Assembly: GCF_005877905.1 (NCBI RefSeq)
Contig: NZ_SWDV01000047.1
Coordinates: 1 to 56,557 of the forward strand
Reading direction: 5' to 3'
DNA length: 56,557 bases
From: Pseudomonas nicosulfuronedens
Lineage (GTDB): Bacteria > Pseudomonadota > Gammaproteobacteria > Pseudomonadales > Pseudomonadaceae
This document shows, one piece after another, positions 17,963 to 26,005 of the stretch. A model generated the notes under the pieces. It was not told the DNA's origin, did not search any database, and saw only the letters and a program-made list of their open reading frames with translations. The first letter of the stretch is position 1; each line of letters begins with the position of its first letter. The translations under genes and the position numbers were made by a program.

Positions 17963-18871
17963 ATGCCCCGCCATTTCGACGACCTGCAACTGGGCAGCAT
18001 CGAGCTGTTCTGCCTCGCTGCGGAGACTGGCAGCTTCACTGCCGCCGCCAACGAGGCGGGCATCACCCCGGCTGCGGTAAGCCGATCGGTGGCGCGACTG
18101 GAAGAGCGCCTGGGCGTTCGCCTGTTCGTTCGCACGACGCGGCAGATGCGCCTGACCGATGACGGCCGCAGTTATTTCGAGCAATGCCGCCAGGCGCTGA
18201 CCCAACTGGTGGATGCCGAGCGCGCAGTCAGCGGCGGCCAGAGCATCGCCTCCGGGCGCCTGCGCATCAGCGTGCCCACACCCTACGCGCATTACCGGTT
18301 GTTTCCCCGGCTGCCGGAATTCCGCCGGAGATTCCCGCAGGTGCAGGTGGAGGTGCATGTCAGCAATCGCAATATCGACTTCGCCAACGAGGGGTACGAC
18401 CTGGCGATCCGTGGCCGCGATCCGGCGGACTCCAGTCTGGTGGCGCGGCGCCTGGAAGACGCCGAGTTGGTGGTGGTTGCCACGCCGGATTACCTCGAGC
18501 GCGCGGGCATACCGCAAACGCCGGACGATCTTGCCGGGCACGAGTGCATCCAGTTCGAGCTGCCCAGTACCGGCCGGCGCGTGCCCTGGTCCTTCCGGGT
18601 CAACGGCAAGCTGGTGGAGAACGAGACGACCGGTAGCCTCACGGTGCTGGAGGACTACCTGGCCACAGCGACCCTCGCGAAGTGCGGTGGCGGGCTGATG
18701 CAGGCCTACCGCTTCACCGTGCAGGAAGAACTGGAGCGGGGCGAGTTGGTGGAAGTGCTGAAGGACTACGGGCAGACGACGCGGCCCTTCCTGCTGATCT
18801 ACCCCCACGCACGCCATGTGCCGTCGCGGGTACGGGCTTTCATCGACTTCATGCTTCAGGTCCGCGCGTAG
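17963..18871 (+). CDS. LysR family transcriptional regulator
   Basis: This 302-residue protein has an N-terminal winged helix (SIELFCLAAETGSFTAAANE) and a two-lobed effector-binding domain (GRLRISVPTPYAHYRLFPRL onward). It is of the CrgA/AaeR-like subgroup by general pattern. It is divergent from the SDR gene with a dyad in between, the classic LysR target layout. The stop codon lies inside a dispersed repeat that begins at 18866. Confidence 0.9.
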   Translation: MPRHFDDLQLGSIELFCLAAETGSFTAAANEAGITPAAVSRSVARLEERLGVRLFVRTTRQMRLTDDGRSYFEQCRQALTQLVDAERAVSGGQSIASGRLRISVPTPYAHYRLFPRLPEFRRRFPQVQVEVHVSNRNIDFANEGYDLAIRGRDPADSSLVARRLEDAELVVVATPDYLERAGIPQTPDDLAGHECIQFELPSTGRRVPWSFRVNGKLVENETTGSLTVLEDYLATATLAKCGGGLMQAYRFTVQEELERGELVEVLKDYGQTTRPFLLIYPHARHVPSRVRAFIDFMLQVRA

Positions 18872-19146
18872 GGGCGGACTTTGTCCGCGATTGGCCTGCC
18901 CTGTGCCGTGCGGTTCGCGAGCAAGCTCGCTCCTACAGGGTCTGCAGTGTGCGCTCCTTGTAGGAGCGAGCTTGCTCGCGAACAGAAGGTAAGGCGCATC
19001 TGGCGCATAACCTGTTCCAGGTTATGCGCCCTACGAAACTTCAGGCTCGCGCGTAGGAGCGGACTTTGTCCGCGATCGATTCATCACATCCTCCGATGTC
19101 GCGTGGAGCTGGGCAAACCCATCGCGGACAGAGTCTGCTCCTACGC
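18866..19146. repeat. Cluster of dispersed palindromic repeats
   Basis: The 489 bases between the LysR gene and the TonB receptor gene hold no gene that I can support. They contain GCGTAGGGGCGGACTTTGTC at 18866 and a related copy at 19051. An inverted copy lies at 19121-19146. GTTCGCGAGCAAGCTCGCTC at about 18911 is mirrored by GTAGGAGCGAGCTTGCTCGC at about 18959. A 13-bp dyad GGCGCATAACCTG / CAGGTTATGCGCC sits at 19002-19030. The 38 bases at 19038-19075 also repeat the end of the LysR gene (18852-18891), a small duplication. The remaining bases to 19360 are the AT-rich upstream region of the receptor. Confidence 0.8.
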
Positions 19147-19360
19147 AGTACCCAGCCGTGGTGTAGCTGTTTGAAGGATGTGTCGGCTTCGCAAGACAGG
19201 TCTGTAAATAACAAATAAGATACGAAGTATTCGCATTTACAAAGAATTTACATCTGCATACACTTTGGCTCCCCGTCGGCGTCCACCACGCCGGCATTCG
19301 CCAACCCGAGTCATTGCGCCGCCAGAGTGCAAAACCTCGCACCGAAGGATCCTTCAGCAG

Positions 19361-21763
19361 ATGAAAGACGTAGCGTCGGGAGCGCTCCTGCTCAGTCTCT
19401 CCACTTTTGCTCTCTCCGCAGTGGCGGCCCCCGTGGCCATCAACCTGCCCAAGCAGCCCCTGGCCGCTTCCCTGGAGCAATTGCAATCCGCAACCGGAAT
19501 GCGGATTTCCTATGATCGTGCCCAGATCGCCAAGGTTGGCGCGCCGGCACTCAAGGGCAACATGGAGCCGAGCGAGGCACTCGATCGTCTGCTGGCGGAC
19601 AGTGGCCTGCAAGGCACGGTCAATGGCAATAACGCGCAGGTCAGCGGTACCGCACGCGGAGCGTCGGGCACTGACAGCGTCGACCTGGGCGCCACCGAGA
19701 TCGTCGGCGCCGCCAGCGTGGCGCCGGGCACCACCGAAGGCACCGGTTCCTACACCACCGGCGTGATGCAGACTTCCACCAAGCTGAACATGACCGTCCG
19801 CGAAACGCCGCAGTCGGTCAGTGTGGTCACCCGCCAGCAGATGGAGGACCAGAACATGCAGGACCTCGACGACGCGATCCGCGGCGTCACCGGCATGACC
19901 GTGCAGCAGTACGGCCCGGCCCGCGTGAGCTACGCGGCGCGCGGCTTTGACGTCGACAACATCATGTACGACGGCCTGGCCACCAGCATTTCCACCTACA
20001 CCCAGGACGTCATCAGCGCCGCCGACCTGGCGATGTTCGACCGCGTCGAAGTGGTGCGAGGCGCCACCGGCCTGATGCAGGGCGCCGGCAACCCGGCTGC
20101 TGCCGTCAACATGGTGCGCAAGCGTCCGACCCAGGACTTCCACATGAGCCTGGAAGGCAGTGCCGGTTCCTGGGACCGCTACCGCAGCCAGGTCGACGTA
20201 TCCGGCCCGCTGAACAGCGAAGGTACCCTGCGTGGTCGCGCGGTGGCCGCCTACGAGACCCGCGACAGCTTCCAGGACGTAGTCAGCGGCGAGCGCGGCG
20301 TGCTCTACGGCATCACCGAGGCCGACCTGAACCCGGACACCACCCTGACCCTGGGCGCGTCCTACCAGAACGACAACAAGAACGACAACTGGGTGGGCCT
20401 GCCGGCGCCGCTGGGTGGTCGTCACCTGGACCTCAAGCGCTCCGACTACTACGGCGCCGACTGGTCCTACTGGGATACCACCACCACCCACCTGTTCGGC
20501 GACGTGGTGCACCGCTTCGACAATGGCTGGCAGATGAAGGTCGCCGCCGACAAGCTGTGGGCGCGCATCGAGATGCTCGGCCTGTACAACAGCTGCTACT
20601 ACACCGAAGGCTGCCCGACCATGACCATGGGGCCGGGTCAATACTCCTACACCGACGACCATCAGAGCTACGACGCCTTCGCCAACGGCCCGTTCCAGGC
20701 CTTCGGTCGCGAGCATGAACTGGTGTTCGGCGGCAGCTACCGCGAAGAGCGCTTCGACGGCCACGGCGGCTGGGGCGACCTGACCTACAACGACGGCTCG
20801 CCGGTGACCCCGTTCGACCCGACGAAGTGGGACCCGAGTTCGGTGCAGAAGCCGAACATCGACATGAGCCTCTGGAACATGAAGCTCGACCAGGAGCAGA
20901 AGGGCGCGTACGTCACCACCCGCCTGAACGTCGCCGACCCGCTGAAGGTCATCCTCGGTGGCCGGCTGGACTGGTACGAAGCCGACCCGCACAACGACAC
21001 CGGCACCCAGAAGGTCACTCGCAACGTCACCCGCTACGCCGGTGTGGTCTACGACCTGAACGACGTCTACTCGGTCTATGCCAGCTACACCGACATCTTC
21101 AAGCCGCAGAGCAACTTCGACGCCAGTGGCAGCCTGCTCGACCCGATCACCGGCAAGAACTACGAGATCGGCCTGAAGGGCGAGCACTTCGGCGGTGCGC
21201 TGAACACCCAGCTGGCGATCTTCCAGATCGACCAGGAAAACCGCGCCACCGACGACACCAGCGGCCCCTCGCCGTGCCCCAGCTCGCCGACCTCGATCTA
21301 CTGCTCGCGCGCCTCGGGCAAGGTCCGCAGCCAGGGCGTGGACATGGAAGTCAGCGGTGCCATCACCGAGAACTGGCAGGCCATGGCCGGCTACACCTAC
21401 GTCGACGCCAAGTACAAGCACGACAGCAACGAGGACAACGTCGGCAAGCAGTTCGACCCCAGCAAGCCGCGCCACCTGTTCAAGCTCGCCACCAGCTACA
21501 CCCTGCCGGGTGAACTGCACCAATGGCGCGTGGGCGGCAACCTGGTGACCCAGAGCCAGACCGAGGACACCACCACCGGCTTCCAGCAGGGCGGCTACAC
21601 GGTGACCAACGCCATGCTCGGCTACAAGGTCAACGAGAACATCGATACCCGGGTGAACTTCAACAACATCTTCGACAAGTACTATTACAGCGGCATCAGC
21701 TTCGGCAACCTGAACTACGGCGAGCCGCGCAACCTGATGTTCACGGTCAAGTACTCGATGTGA
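19361..21763 (+). CDS. TonB-dependent siderophore receptor with STN signalling domain
   Basis: This 800-residue outer-membrane receptor has a leader at about 1-22 (ALLLSLSTFALSAVAA). The STN domain at about 25-95 (LPKQPLAASLEQLQSATGM) is the part that talks to an anti-sigma factor. A plug domain lies at about 145-255 (ETPQSVSVVTRQQMEDQNM) and a beta-barrel extends to the C-terminus LMFTVKYSM. It is of the ferripyoverdine/ferrioxamine receptor class by pattern. ATG 19361 is taken because it gives a leader directly before the STN domain; its Shine-Dalgarno is poor, and a TTG 96 bases upstream is open. No sigma/anti-sigma pair lies nearby in the window. Confidence 0.88.
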   Translation: MKDVASGALLLSLSTFALSAVAAPVAINLPKQPLAASLEQLQSATGMRISYDRAQIAKVGAPALKGNMEPSEALDRLLADSGLQGTVNGNNAQVSGTARGASGTDSVDLGATEIVGAASVAPGTTEGTGSYTTGVMQTSTKLNMTVRETPQSVSVVTRQQMEDQNMQDLDDAIRGVTGMTVQQYGPARVSYAARGFDVDNIMYDGLATSISTYTQDVISAADLAMFDRVEVVRGATGLMQGAGNPAAAVNMVRKRPTQDFHMSLEGSAGSWDRYRSQVDVSGPLNSEGTLRGRAVAAYETRDSFQDVVSGERGVLYGITEADLNPDTTLTLGASYQNDNKNDNWVGLPAPLGGRHLDLKRSDYYGADWSYWDTTTTHLFGDVVHRFDNGWQMKVAADKLWARIEMLGLYNSCYYTEGCPTMTMGPGQYSYTDDHQSYDAFANGPFQAFGREHELVFGGSYREERFDGHGGWGDLTYNDGSPVTPFDPTKWDPSSVQKPNIDMSLWNMKLDQEQKGAYVTTRLNVADPLKVILGGRLDWYEADPHNDTGTQKVTRNVTRYAGVVYDLNDVYSVYASYTDIFKPQSNFDASGSLLDPITGKNYEIGLKGEHFGGALNTQLAIFQIDQENRATDDTSGPSPCPSSPTSIYCSRASGKVRSQGVDMEVSGAITENWQAMAGYTYVDAKYKHDSNEDNVGKQFDPSKPRHLFKLATSYTLPGELHQWRVGGNLVTQSQTEDTTTGFQQGGYTVTNAMLGYKVNENIDTRVNFNNIFDKYYYSGISFGNLNYGEPRNLMFTVKYSM

Positions 21764-21780
21764 CCCGTTTGGCCTGAACG

Positions 21781-21807
21781 AAAAAGCCCCGCATAGCGGG
21801 GCTTTTT
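21781..21807. terminator. Terminator after TonB receptor gene
   Basis: The arms are AAAAAGCCCCGC and GCGGGGCTTTTT with loop ATA, 18 bases after the receptor stop. A-tract and T-tract on both sides allow use in both directions. Confidence 0.9.
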
Positions 21808-21851
21808 CATGCCTTCGATTTCACTGCGAAGTCTATGGCGTCCGGTCCCTT

Positions 21852-22013
21852 CGTAGGATGGCGTGGAGCGAAGCGATACCCATCGATTGGCCGGCAACTC
21901 CGCTGATGGGTATCGCAGGCTCCACCCATCCTACGACTGCATTTCCATGGATATTTCGCGGCAGGCTGAAGTGCCGGCGCATAACCTGTTCCAGGTTATG
22001 CACCCTACGTATC
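21852..22013. repeat. Two inverted dispersed repeat elements
   Basis: CGTAGGATGGCGTGGAGCGA at 21852 faces its inverted partner GGCTCCACCCATCCTACG ending at 21936, making a long dyad. The second element, GGCGCATAACCTG / CAGGTTATGCACC at 21976-22004, is nearly the same as at 19002-19030. They lie between the convergent ends of the receptor and thioredoxin-like genes. Confidence 0.75.
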
Positions 22014-22025
22014 TGCAAGGAGGGG

Positions 22026-22538
22026 TCAGGCGCGGCCTTCGGCCTTCTCGAACAGATCGAGCAAATCGCGCAGCGTGCTTTCCAGGTACTCGCCCGCACG
22101 GTAAGCCGGCTTGAGCGCATCGCCACCCGCCACCACATCCTGCGGCCGTTCGATGAAATGGCCCACCGGCTGGAAGTCGCCATCGAGCGCCAGCACTACC
22201 GGAATCAGGATGCGATCCAGCTCCATGCGTTCGCGAAGGTCATCTTCGGCACGACCCTTGGTGATCACCGCCAGCTCCACTCGCGGTTGCAGGCGCTGCA
22301 GATGGTCCATCACGGTGACGTTGATCTGGCAGTCCGGGCACCACATCTCGCCGGCGATCAGCAAACGGTAGTGGCCTTCGACGGCCTGGATGCGGCGCAG
22401 GGTATCGGCGCTGATCGTGCCGGGCTCGGCCAGCAACTGCTGGACCTTGCGCACGCCGGCGATCTCGCCGGCCAGGCCGTGGGCGACGAAGGCGTCGAAG
22501 CCTTCACCGATGGAGAAGAGTTCCTCATAGGAGGCCAT
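22026..22538 (-). CDS. Thioredoxin-family protein (WCPDC)
   Basis: This 170-residue cytoplasmic protein has a thioredoxin fold centred on EMWCPDCQINVTVMDHL (about residues 64-80), a redox CxxC pair. The region after it (RVELAVITKGRAEDDL, IPVVLALDGDF) fits the beta strand carrying the cis-Pro. There is no leader peptide, so it is not a periplasmic Dsb protein. The family member of this length is a common uncharacterised Pseudomonas protein. It lies 58 bases downstream of the NTF2-like gene on the same strand. Confidence 0.8.
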   Translation of the reverse strand: MASYEELFSIGEGFDAFVAHGLAGEIAGVRKVQQLLAEPGTISADTLRRIQAVEGHYRLLIAGEMWCPDCQINVTVMDHLQRLQPRVELAVITKGRAEDDLRERMELDRILIPVVLALDGDFQPVGHFIERPQDVVAGGDALKPAYRAGEYLESTLRDLLDLFEKAEGRA

Positions 22539-22596
22539 GGGGATTTCCTTGAAGCGGGTGATGGCTCATCCCAGCAGAAATCCCCGTGGCGGGCAA

Positions 22597-23040
22597 TCAG
22601 CTCTTGGCGGTCTGCGCCTTGGCGGCCGCGAGGTAGGGCGCCAGGCGCCGGCCCATTTCCTCGCCCAGCGCCTGCAGGCCGCTGAGCGGGCGGACCATCA
22701 CCTCGAACTCGACGATCTTGCCGTCTTCGTCGAAGCGGATCATGTCGATGCCCTTGAGGTCCTTGCCGTTCACCGTGGCGCTGAACTCCAGCACCACGTT
22801 CAGGCCGTCGCCGGTGGCCAGCTCGCGGTGGTAGGTGAAGTTCTCGAACACCTGCAGCACGGTGTTGAGGATGGTCGAGACCACCGGGGCGCCGGGGTAG
22901 GGCGAGTGCGCCATGGGCGAGCGGAACACCGCGTTGGGTGCCAGCAGTTGCGGCAGGTTCGACAGGTTCTTGGCGGCCACCATCTGGTGCCAGCTGGCCA
23001 GCGAAGCGGCGGCCTGGGGGTGCAGGTTCAGTGCGGTCAC
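22597..23040 (-). CDS. SnoaL/NTF2-like fold protein
   Basis: This 147-residue protein has the cone-shaped alpha-beta pattern: SLASWHQMVAAKNLSNLPQL, then FRSPMAHSPYPG, then strands ending IDMIRFDEDGKIVEFEVMVR. The last motif is typical of the NTF2-like superfamily, which includes isomerases and unknown binding proteins. GTG 23040 is chosen as the start because AGGAG lies 8 bases upstream; a start 66 bases earlier lacks one. Substrate unknown. Confidence 0.75.
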   Translation of the reverse strand: MTALNLHPQAAASLASWHQMVAAKNLSNLPQLLAPNAVFRSPMAHSPYPGAPVVSTILNTVLQVFENFTYHRELATGDGLNVVLEFSATVNGKDLKGIDMIRFDEDGKIVEFEVMVRPLSGLQALGEEMGRRLAPYLAAAKAQTAKS

Positions 23041-23148
23041 GGGAATAGCTCCTGAGCTTCTTGTTGTTCGCTCAGGACGATACGGCCGGTTCGGCAAGTC
23101 GCTCAATGATCGGAAATGACAGAAGACTGATCCTGGCGTACAGGGCTC

Positions 23149-23652
23149 TCAGTGCGTGGCCGGGCTGATCAGGTAGCTCACCAGCTGCGGATCGTCCCCC
23201 GGCTCGATGCTCTGCACCGGACGCGGCAGGTCGGCGAACACGGCTTTCCAGAAGGCCGCCGCCACCTCATCCTGGGAATAGAAGCGCACCAGCCAAGGGC
23301 CGGGATTTCCCAGCAGCACCTGGTTGGCCAGGGCGCGGCCAATCCCCATGCGACGGTACTTCTTCAGCACGAACAGGTCCGACAGCTCCAGCGCGTCGAT
23401 GCCCGGCAACTCACTGCCTTCCACCAGCAGGAAGCCGGCGATGAAGCCGTCGGCGAGGATCAGGTTGGCGCTCCACTCCGGCTCGCTCCAGTAGCGCGCC
23501 AGGTGTTCCTCGTGAATGTAGAAGCGGCCGTCGACTTCCACGTCTTCGTCTTCCCAGTCCGATGACTCATAGGCGTAGTACTGGTAGAGGTTGCGGATCA
23601 GGTCCTGGTGTTCAGGGCCGGTCTGCACCAGCTGGATGGACAGATCGTTCAT
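23149..23652 (-). CDS. GNAT family N-acetyltransferase
   Basis: This 167-residue protein has the acetyl-CoA binding motif LFVLKKYRRMGIGRALANQVL at about residues 90-110 and the preceding beta strand IAGFLLVEG. The ATG at 23652 has GGGAGG upstream on the minus strand. The acceptor substrate is unknown. It is divergent from the Rrf2-type regulator across 144 bases. Confidence 0.85.
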   Translation of the reverse strand: MNDLSIQLVQTGPEHQDLIRNLYQYYAYESSDWEDEDVEVDGRFYIHEEHLARYWSEPEWSANLILADGFIAGFLLVEGSELPGIDALELSDLFVLKKYRRMGIGRALANQVLLGNPGPWLVRFYSQDEVAAAFWKAVFADLPRPVQSIEPGDDPQLVSYLISPATH

Positions 23653-23796
23653 GGTCGGGAGGCTCGCGGGAAGGCGGAAGAGGGCGCGTGACCGCCATTG
23701 TCGCCCATTCCCGTGGTAATGCCAGTGGCAGACGGGTTTGAACCACGCCTGGGCAGGGTGCGATGATGCAGGCGCCTCCACCTTCGAGACCCCGCC

Positions 23797-24228
23797 GTGC
23801 GAACCGATAGCCGCCTCTCGCGTATGCTCCACGTGCTGCTGCACATGGCCCGCGATGACCAGCCCGTGACCTCCGAGCGCATCGCCCAGATGCTCGGTAC
23901 CAACCCTGCGGTGGTGCGGCGGACCATGGGCGGCCTGCGCGAAGCGGGCTACGTGCGTTCAGAGAAGGGCCATGGCGGCGGCTGGACGCTGGACTGCGAC
24001 TTGGCCCAGGTCACGCTGCTGGATGTCTACCGCGCGGTGGGCAGCGAGCGCCTGTTCGCCATGGGTTTCGACAACGTGCACCCGGATTGCCTGGTGGAAA
24101 AGGTGGTCAATGACGCACTGCAGGACGCCATGGAACAGGCCACCGCTATCCTCCTGGAGCGCCTGGGCGCCGTGTCCCTGGCCGATCTCGCCGAACGCTT
24201 CACCATGCTCTACCCGAAAGACCACTGA
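23797..24228 (+). CDS. Rrf2 family transcriptional regulator
   Basis: This 143-residue protein starts at GTG 23797. The winged helix MLHVLLHMARDDQPVTSERIAQMLG and the wing REAGYVRSEKGHGGGWTLD are diagnostic of Rrf2. The three-Cys cluster of IscR is absent; only isolated Cys residues occur, including HPDC, so an Fe-S cluster is unlikely and the YwnA-like branch fits better. It could regulate the membrane-protein/methyltransferase pair downstream, whose promoter holds a strong palindrome. Confidence 0.85.
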   Translation: MRTDSRLSRMLHVLLHMARDDQPVTSERIAQMLGTNPAVVRRTMGGLREAGYVRSEKGHGGGWTLDCDLAQVTLLDVYRAVGSERLFAMGFDNVHPDCLVEKVVNDALQDAMEQATAILLERLGAVSLADLAERFTMLYPKDH

Positions 24229-24285
24229 GGGTTTCTGGCTGAAGTGCCGGTCGATGACCGGCGTTGACCCGGCTTGCCTAATCAA

Positions 24286-24302
24286 GTTACTTTAAAAGTA
24301 AC
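24286..24302. promoter_or_regulatory. Perfect 17-bp operator-like palindrome
   Basis: GTTACTTTAAAAGTAAC is an 8-bp dyad around a central A, in the 118-base gap between the Rrf2 gene and the membrane-protein gene at 24347. It is AT-rich in an otherwise GC-rich region. It probably binds a dimeric regulator; the adjacent Rrf2 protein is one candidate, a distant MarR/HxlR-type protein another. Confidence 0.6.
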
Positions 24303-24346
24303 GAAAGATTCGAAGCGTCACGTACAATCCCACCAGGAACCCTCCC

Positions 24347-24733
24347 ATGACCGACCTCCTGAACTCGCCGCTGGCCGGCGCGCTGTGGACCTGCCTTGCG
24401 CTGGCCATTGCCGCATCCGCCCTGTCCATGACCGTCACCCAGACTGAACTGTTCGCGCCACTGCGCGGGCTGGCCTGGAAAGTCCACCCGCAGGTCGGCC
24501 ACCTGTTCCAATGCTTCTACTGCTTCAGCCACTGGGTGGTGATCGCCGGCACCCTGGTCTACCGTCCGGTAGTGATCGCCAGTGGCTGGGCGCCGGTCGA
24601 CTGGCTGGTGGCGACCTTCTTCACCATCGCCCTGACCGCGATGTTCTGCGGGCTGCTGTTCAAGGTGTTCCTCACCGCCATGGCCAAGGCCGTGAGCGAG
24701 CGGGAGCTGAAGAAGCTGTTCGCAGGCGAGTGA
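24347..24733 (+). CDS. Small membrane protein with CFYCFSHW motif (DUF1360-like)
   Basis: This 128-residue protein has three hydrophobic segments (LALAIAASALSMTV, VVIAGTLVY, WLVATFFTIALTAMFCG). A conserved-looking CFYCFSHWVV at about residues 56-65, at the start of a helix, resembles the C-x-x-C-x-x-W signature of DUF1360 proteins. Function unknown. The methyltransferase gene begins 17 bases downstream, so the two are probably cotranscribed. Confidence 0.65.
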   Translation: MTDLLNSPLAGALWTCLALAIAASALSMTVTQTELFAPLRGLAWKVHPQVGHLFQCFYCFSHWVVIAGTLVYRPVVIASGWAPVDWLVATFFTIALTAMFCGLLFKVFLTAMAKAVSERELKKLFAGE

Positions 24734-24750
24734 AACGCAAGGGAATCTGC

Positions 24751-25440
24751 ATGAACCACTCCGAACTGATGGCCCCTTTCCACGACCCCGACGCCGCCGC
24801 GCGCTACGCGGAAAACCCGCCGCGTTTCGTGCCCGGCCTGTTCGATCTGCACCGCATGGCGGCGATCCTGCTGGCCGAGCAGGCGCCGCACGACGGCCAT
24901 TTGCTGGTGCTTGGCGCGGGCGGCGGCATGGAGCTGCGAGCCTTCGCCGAGGCACAGCCGGCCTGGCGCTTCACCGGCGTCGACCCTTCCGCCGAGATGC
25001 TCGCCGTGGCGGCCCAGATGCTCGGGTCGAACGCCCAGCGCGCCGACCTGCTGCAGGGCTATGTCGAAGACGCACCAGAGGGCCCGTTCGACGGTGGCGC
25101 CTGCCTGCTGACCCTGCACTTCCTGCCCGAGCCGGAGCGCCTGCGGGTGTTGCGGGAGATCCATTCCCGGCTCAGGCCAGGCTCTGCCTTCGTCATGGCG
25201 CATCTTTGCGTACCGCAGGGCGCTGGCGAGCGGGCGCGCTGGCTGTCGCGCTATGCCGAGTTCGCCGTCAGCGCCGGCATGGAACCCGCCAATGCGCAGC
25301 AGGCTCGCAGTGCCGTGGATGCGTACCTGAACATCCTCACACCCGAGCAGGATGAAGCGCTGCTCTGGGAAGCAGGATTCAGCCGCATCGAGGCCTTCTA
25401 TGTCGGCTTCGCCTTCCGCGGCTGGGTCGCGCTCGCCTGA
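24751..25440 (+). CDS. Class I SAM-dependent methyltransferase
   Basis: This 229-residue protein has motif I LLVLGAGGGMELRAF at about residues 50-64, the acidic strand end FTGVDPSAEML, and motif IV-like FDGGACLLTLHFLPE. This is the Rossmann-like methyltransferase fold with intact glycines. The substrate is not evident. The ATG at 24751 follows AAGGGAAT and is 17 bases after the membrane-protein gene. Confidence 0.82.
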   Translation: MNHSELMAPFHDPDAAARYAENPPRFVPGLFDLHRMAAILLAEQAPHDGHLLVLGAGGGMELRAFAEAQPAWRFTGVDPSAEMLAVAAQMLGSNAQRADLLQGYVEDAPEGPFDGGACLLTLHFLPEPERLRVLREIHSRLRPGSAFVMAHLCVPQGAGERARWLSRYAEFAVSAGMEPANAQQARSAVDAYLNILTPEQDEALLWEAGFSRIEAFYVGFAFRGWVALA

Positions 25441-25513
25441 AGGACTCTGCAAGGACGATCTCAAGGGTTCGGTCTGCTAGGCTGGTGTCCCGTTTTGCGC
25501 TGGACGCCAGTCG

Positions 25514-26005
25514 ATGCAGGTTCCTTCCACCCACGTCATCCACCAGACCGAGCACTGGCTGCTCAATCACCATCTGGCGTCTGCCTTGCCGGGCTACCTG
25601 ATGCTCGGCTCGAAGCGGCCGGTGGAATCCCTGGCCGACCTGCCGGAGGCCGCGTTGGCGGAAATGGGCGTGTTGATGGCGAAAGTCCAGCGCATCCTCG
25701 AAGAGACCCTGCAACCCAAATGGCTGTACATCGGCCGTTTCGGCCATTCACCGGGCTTCCCCATCCACTTCCATTTCATCCCGGTATACGCCTGGGTAGA
25801 GGAACTGTTCTGGGCCGATGCGCGCTACCGTTCGCTCACCCAGTTCGCTCATGTCGAAGACGCCGCCACCCAGACCGACGGCGCCGAGCTGACCCTGTTC
25901 GTCTGGCGCGAGTTCGGCGAAGCGCCCGTGCCGCCCGCGGTGCAGGGGCCGCCGGTCGAGCAGGTGATCGAGTGCTTACGCAGGCGTTTCGTCCAGCCCC
26001 AGTGA
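25514..26005 (+). CDS. HIT family protein with modified triad
   Basis: This 163-residue protein has an N-terminal HIT-like region (HWLLNHHLASALPGYLMLGS) and the motif GFPIHFHFIPVY near residues 82-93. Aligned to the family form HxHxHxxP, the first His is Pro, while the central (nucleophile) and third His are kept. HIT proteins hydrolyse nucleotide phosphoester or phosphoramidate bonds; activity here is plausible. Its 3' end overlaps the convergent LysR gene by 30 bases. Confidence 0.8.
   Translation: MQVPSTHVIHQTEHWLLNHHLASALPGYLMLGSKRPVESLADLPEAALAEMGVLMAKVQRILEETLQPKWLYIGRFGHSPGFPIHFHFIPVYAWVEELFWADARYRSLTQFAHVEDAATQTDGAELTLFVWREFGEAPVPPAVQGPPVEQVIECLRRRFVQPQ

Noticed and set aside
18866..19146. 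Possible CRISPR array
   Set aside because: The repeats are palindromic, mixed in orientation and family, and without regular spacers; they match dispersed elements elsewhere in the window.
19200..19260. Fur box upstream of the TonB receptor
   Set aside because: The AT-rich stretch has a short dyad (ATAC GAA GTAT) but the match to the 19-bp consensus is too weak to claim.
19031..21523. 830-codon minus-strand frame opposite the TonB receptor
   Set aside because: Composition is low complexity and no motif or ribosome site is seen; the plus-strand receptor explains the region.
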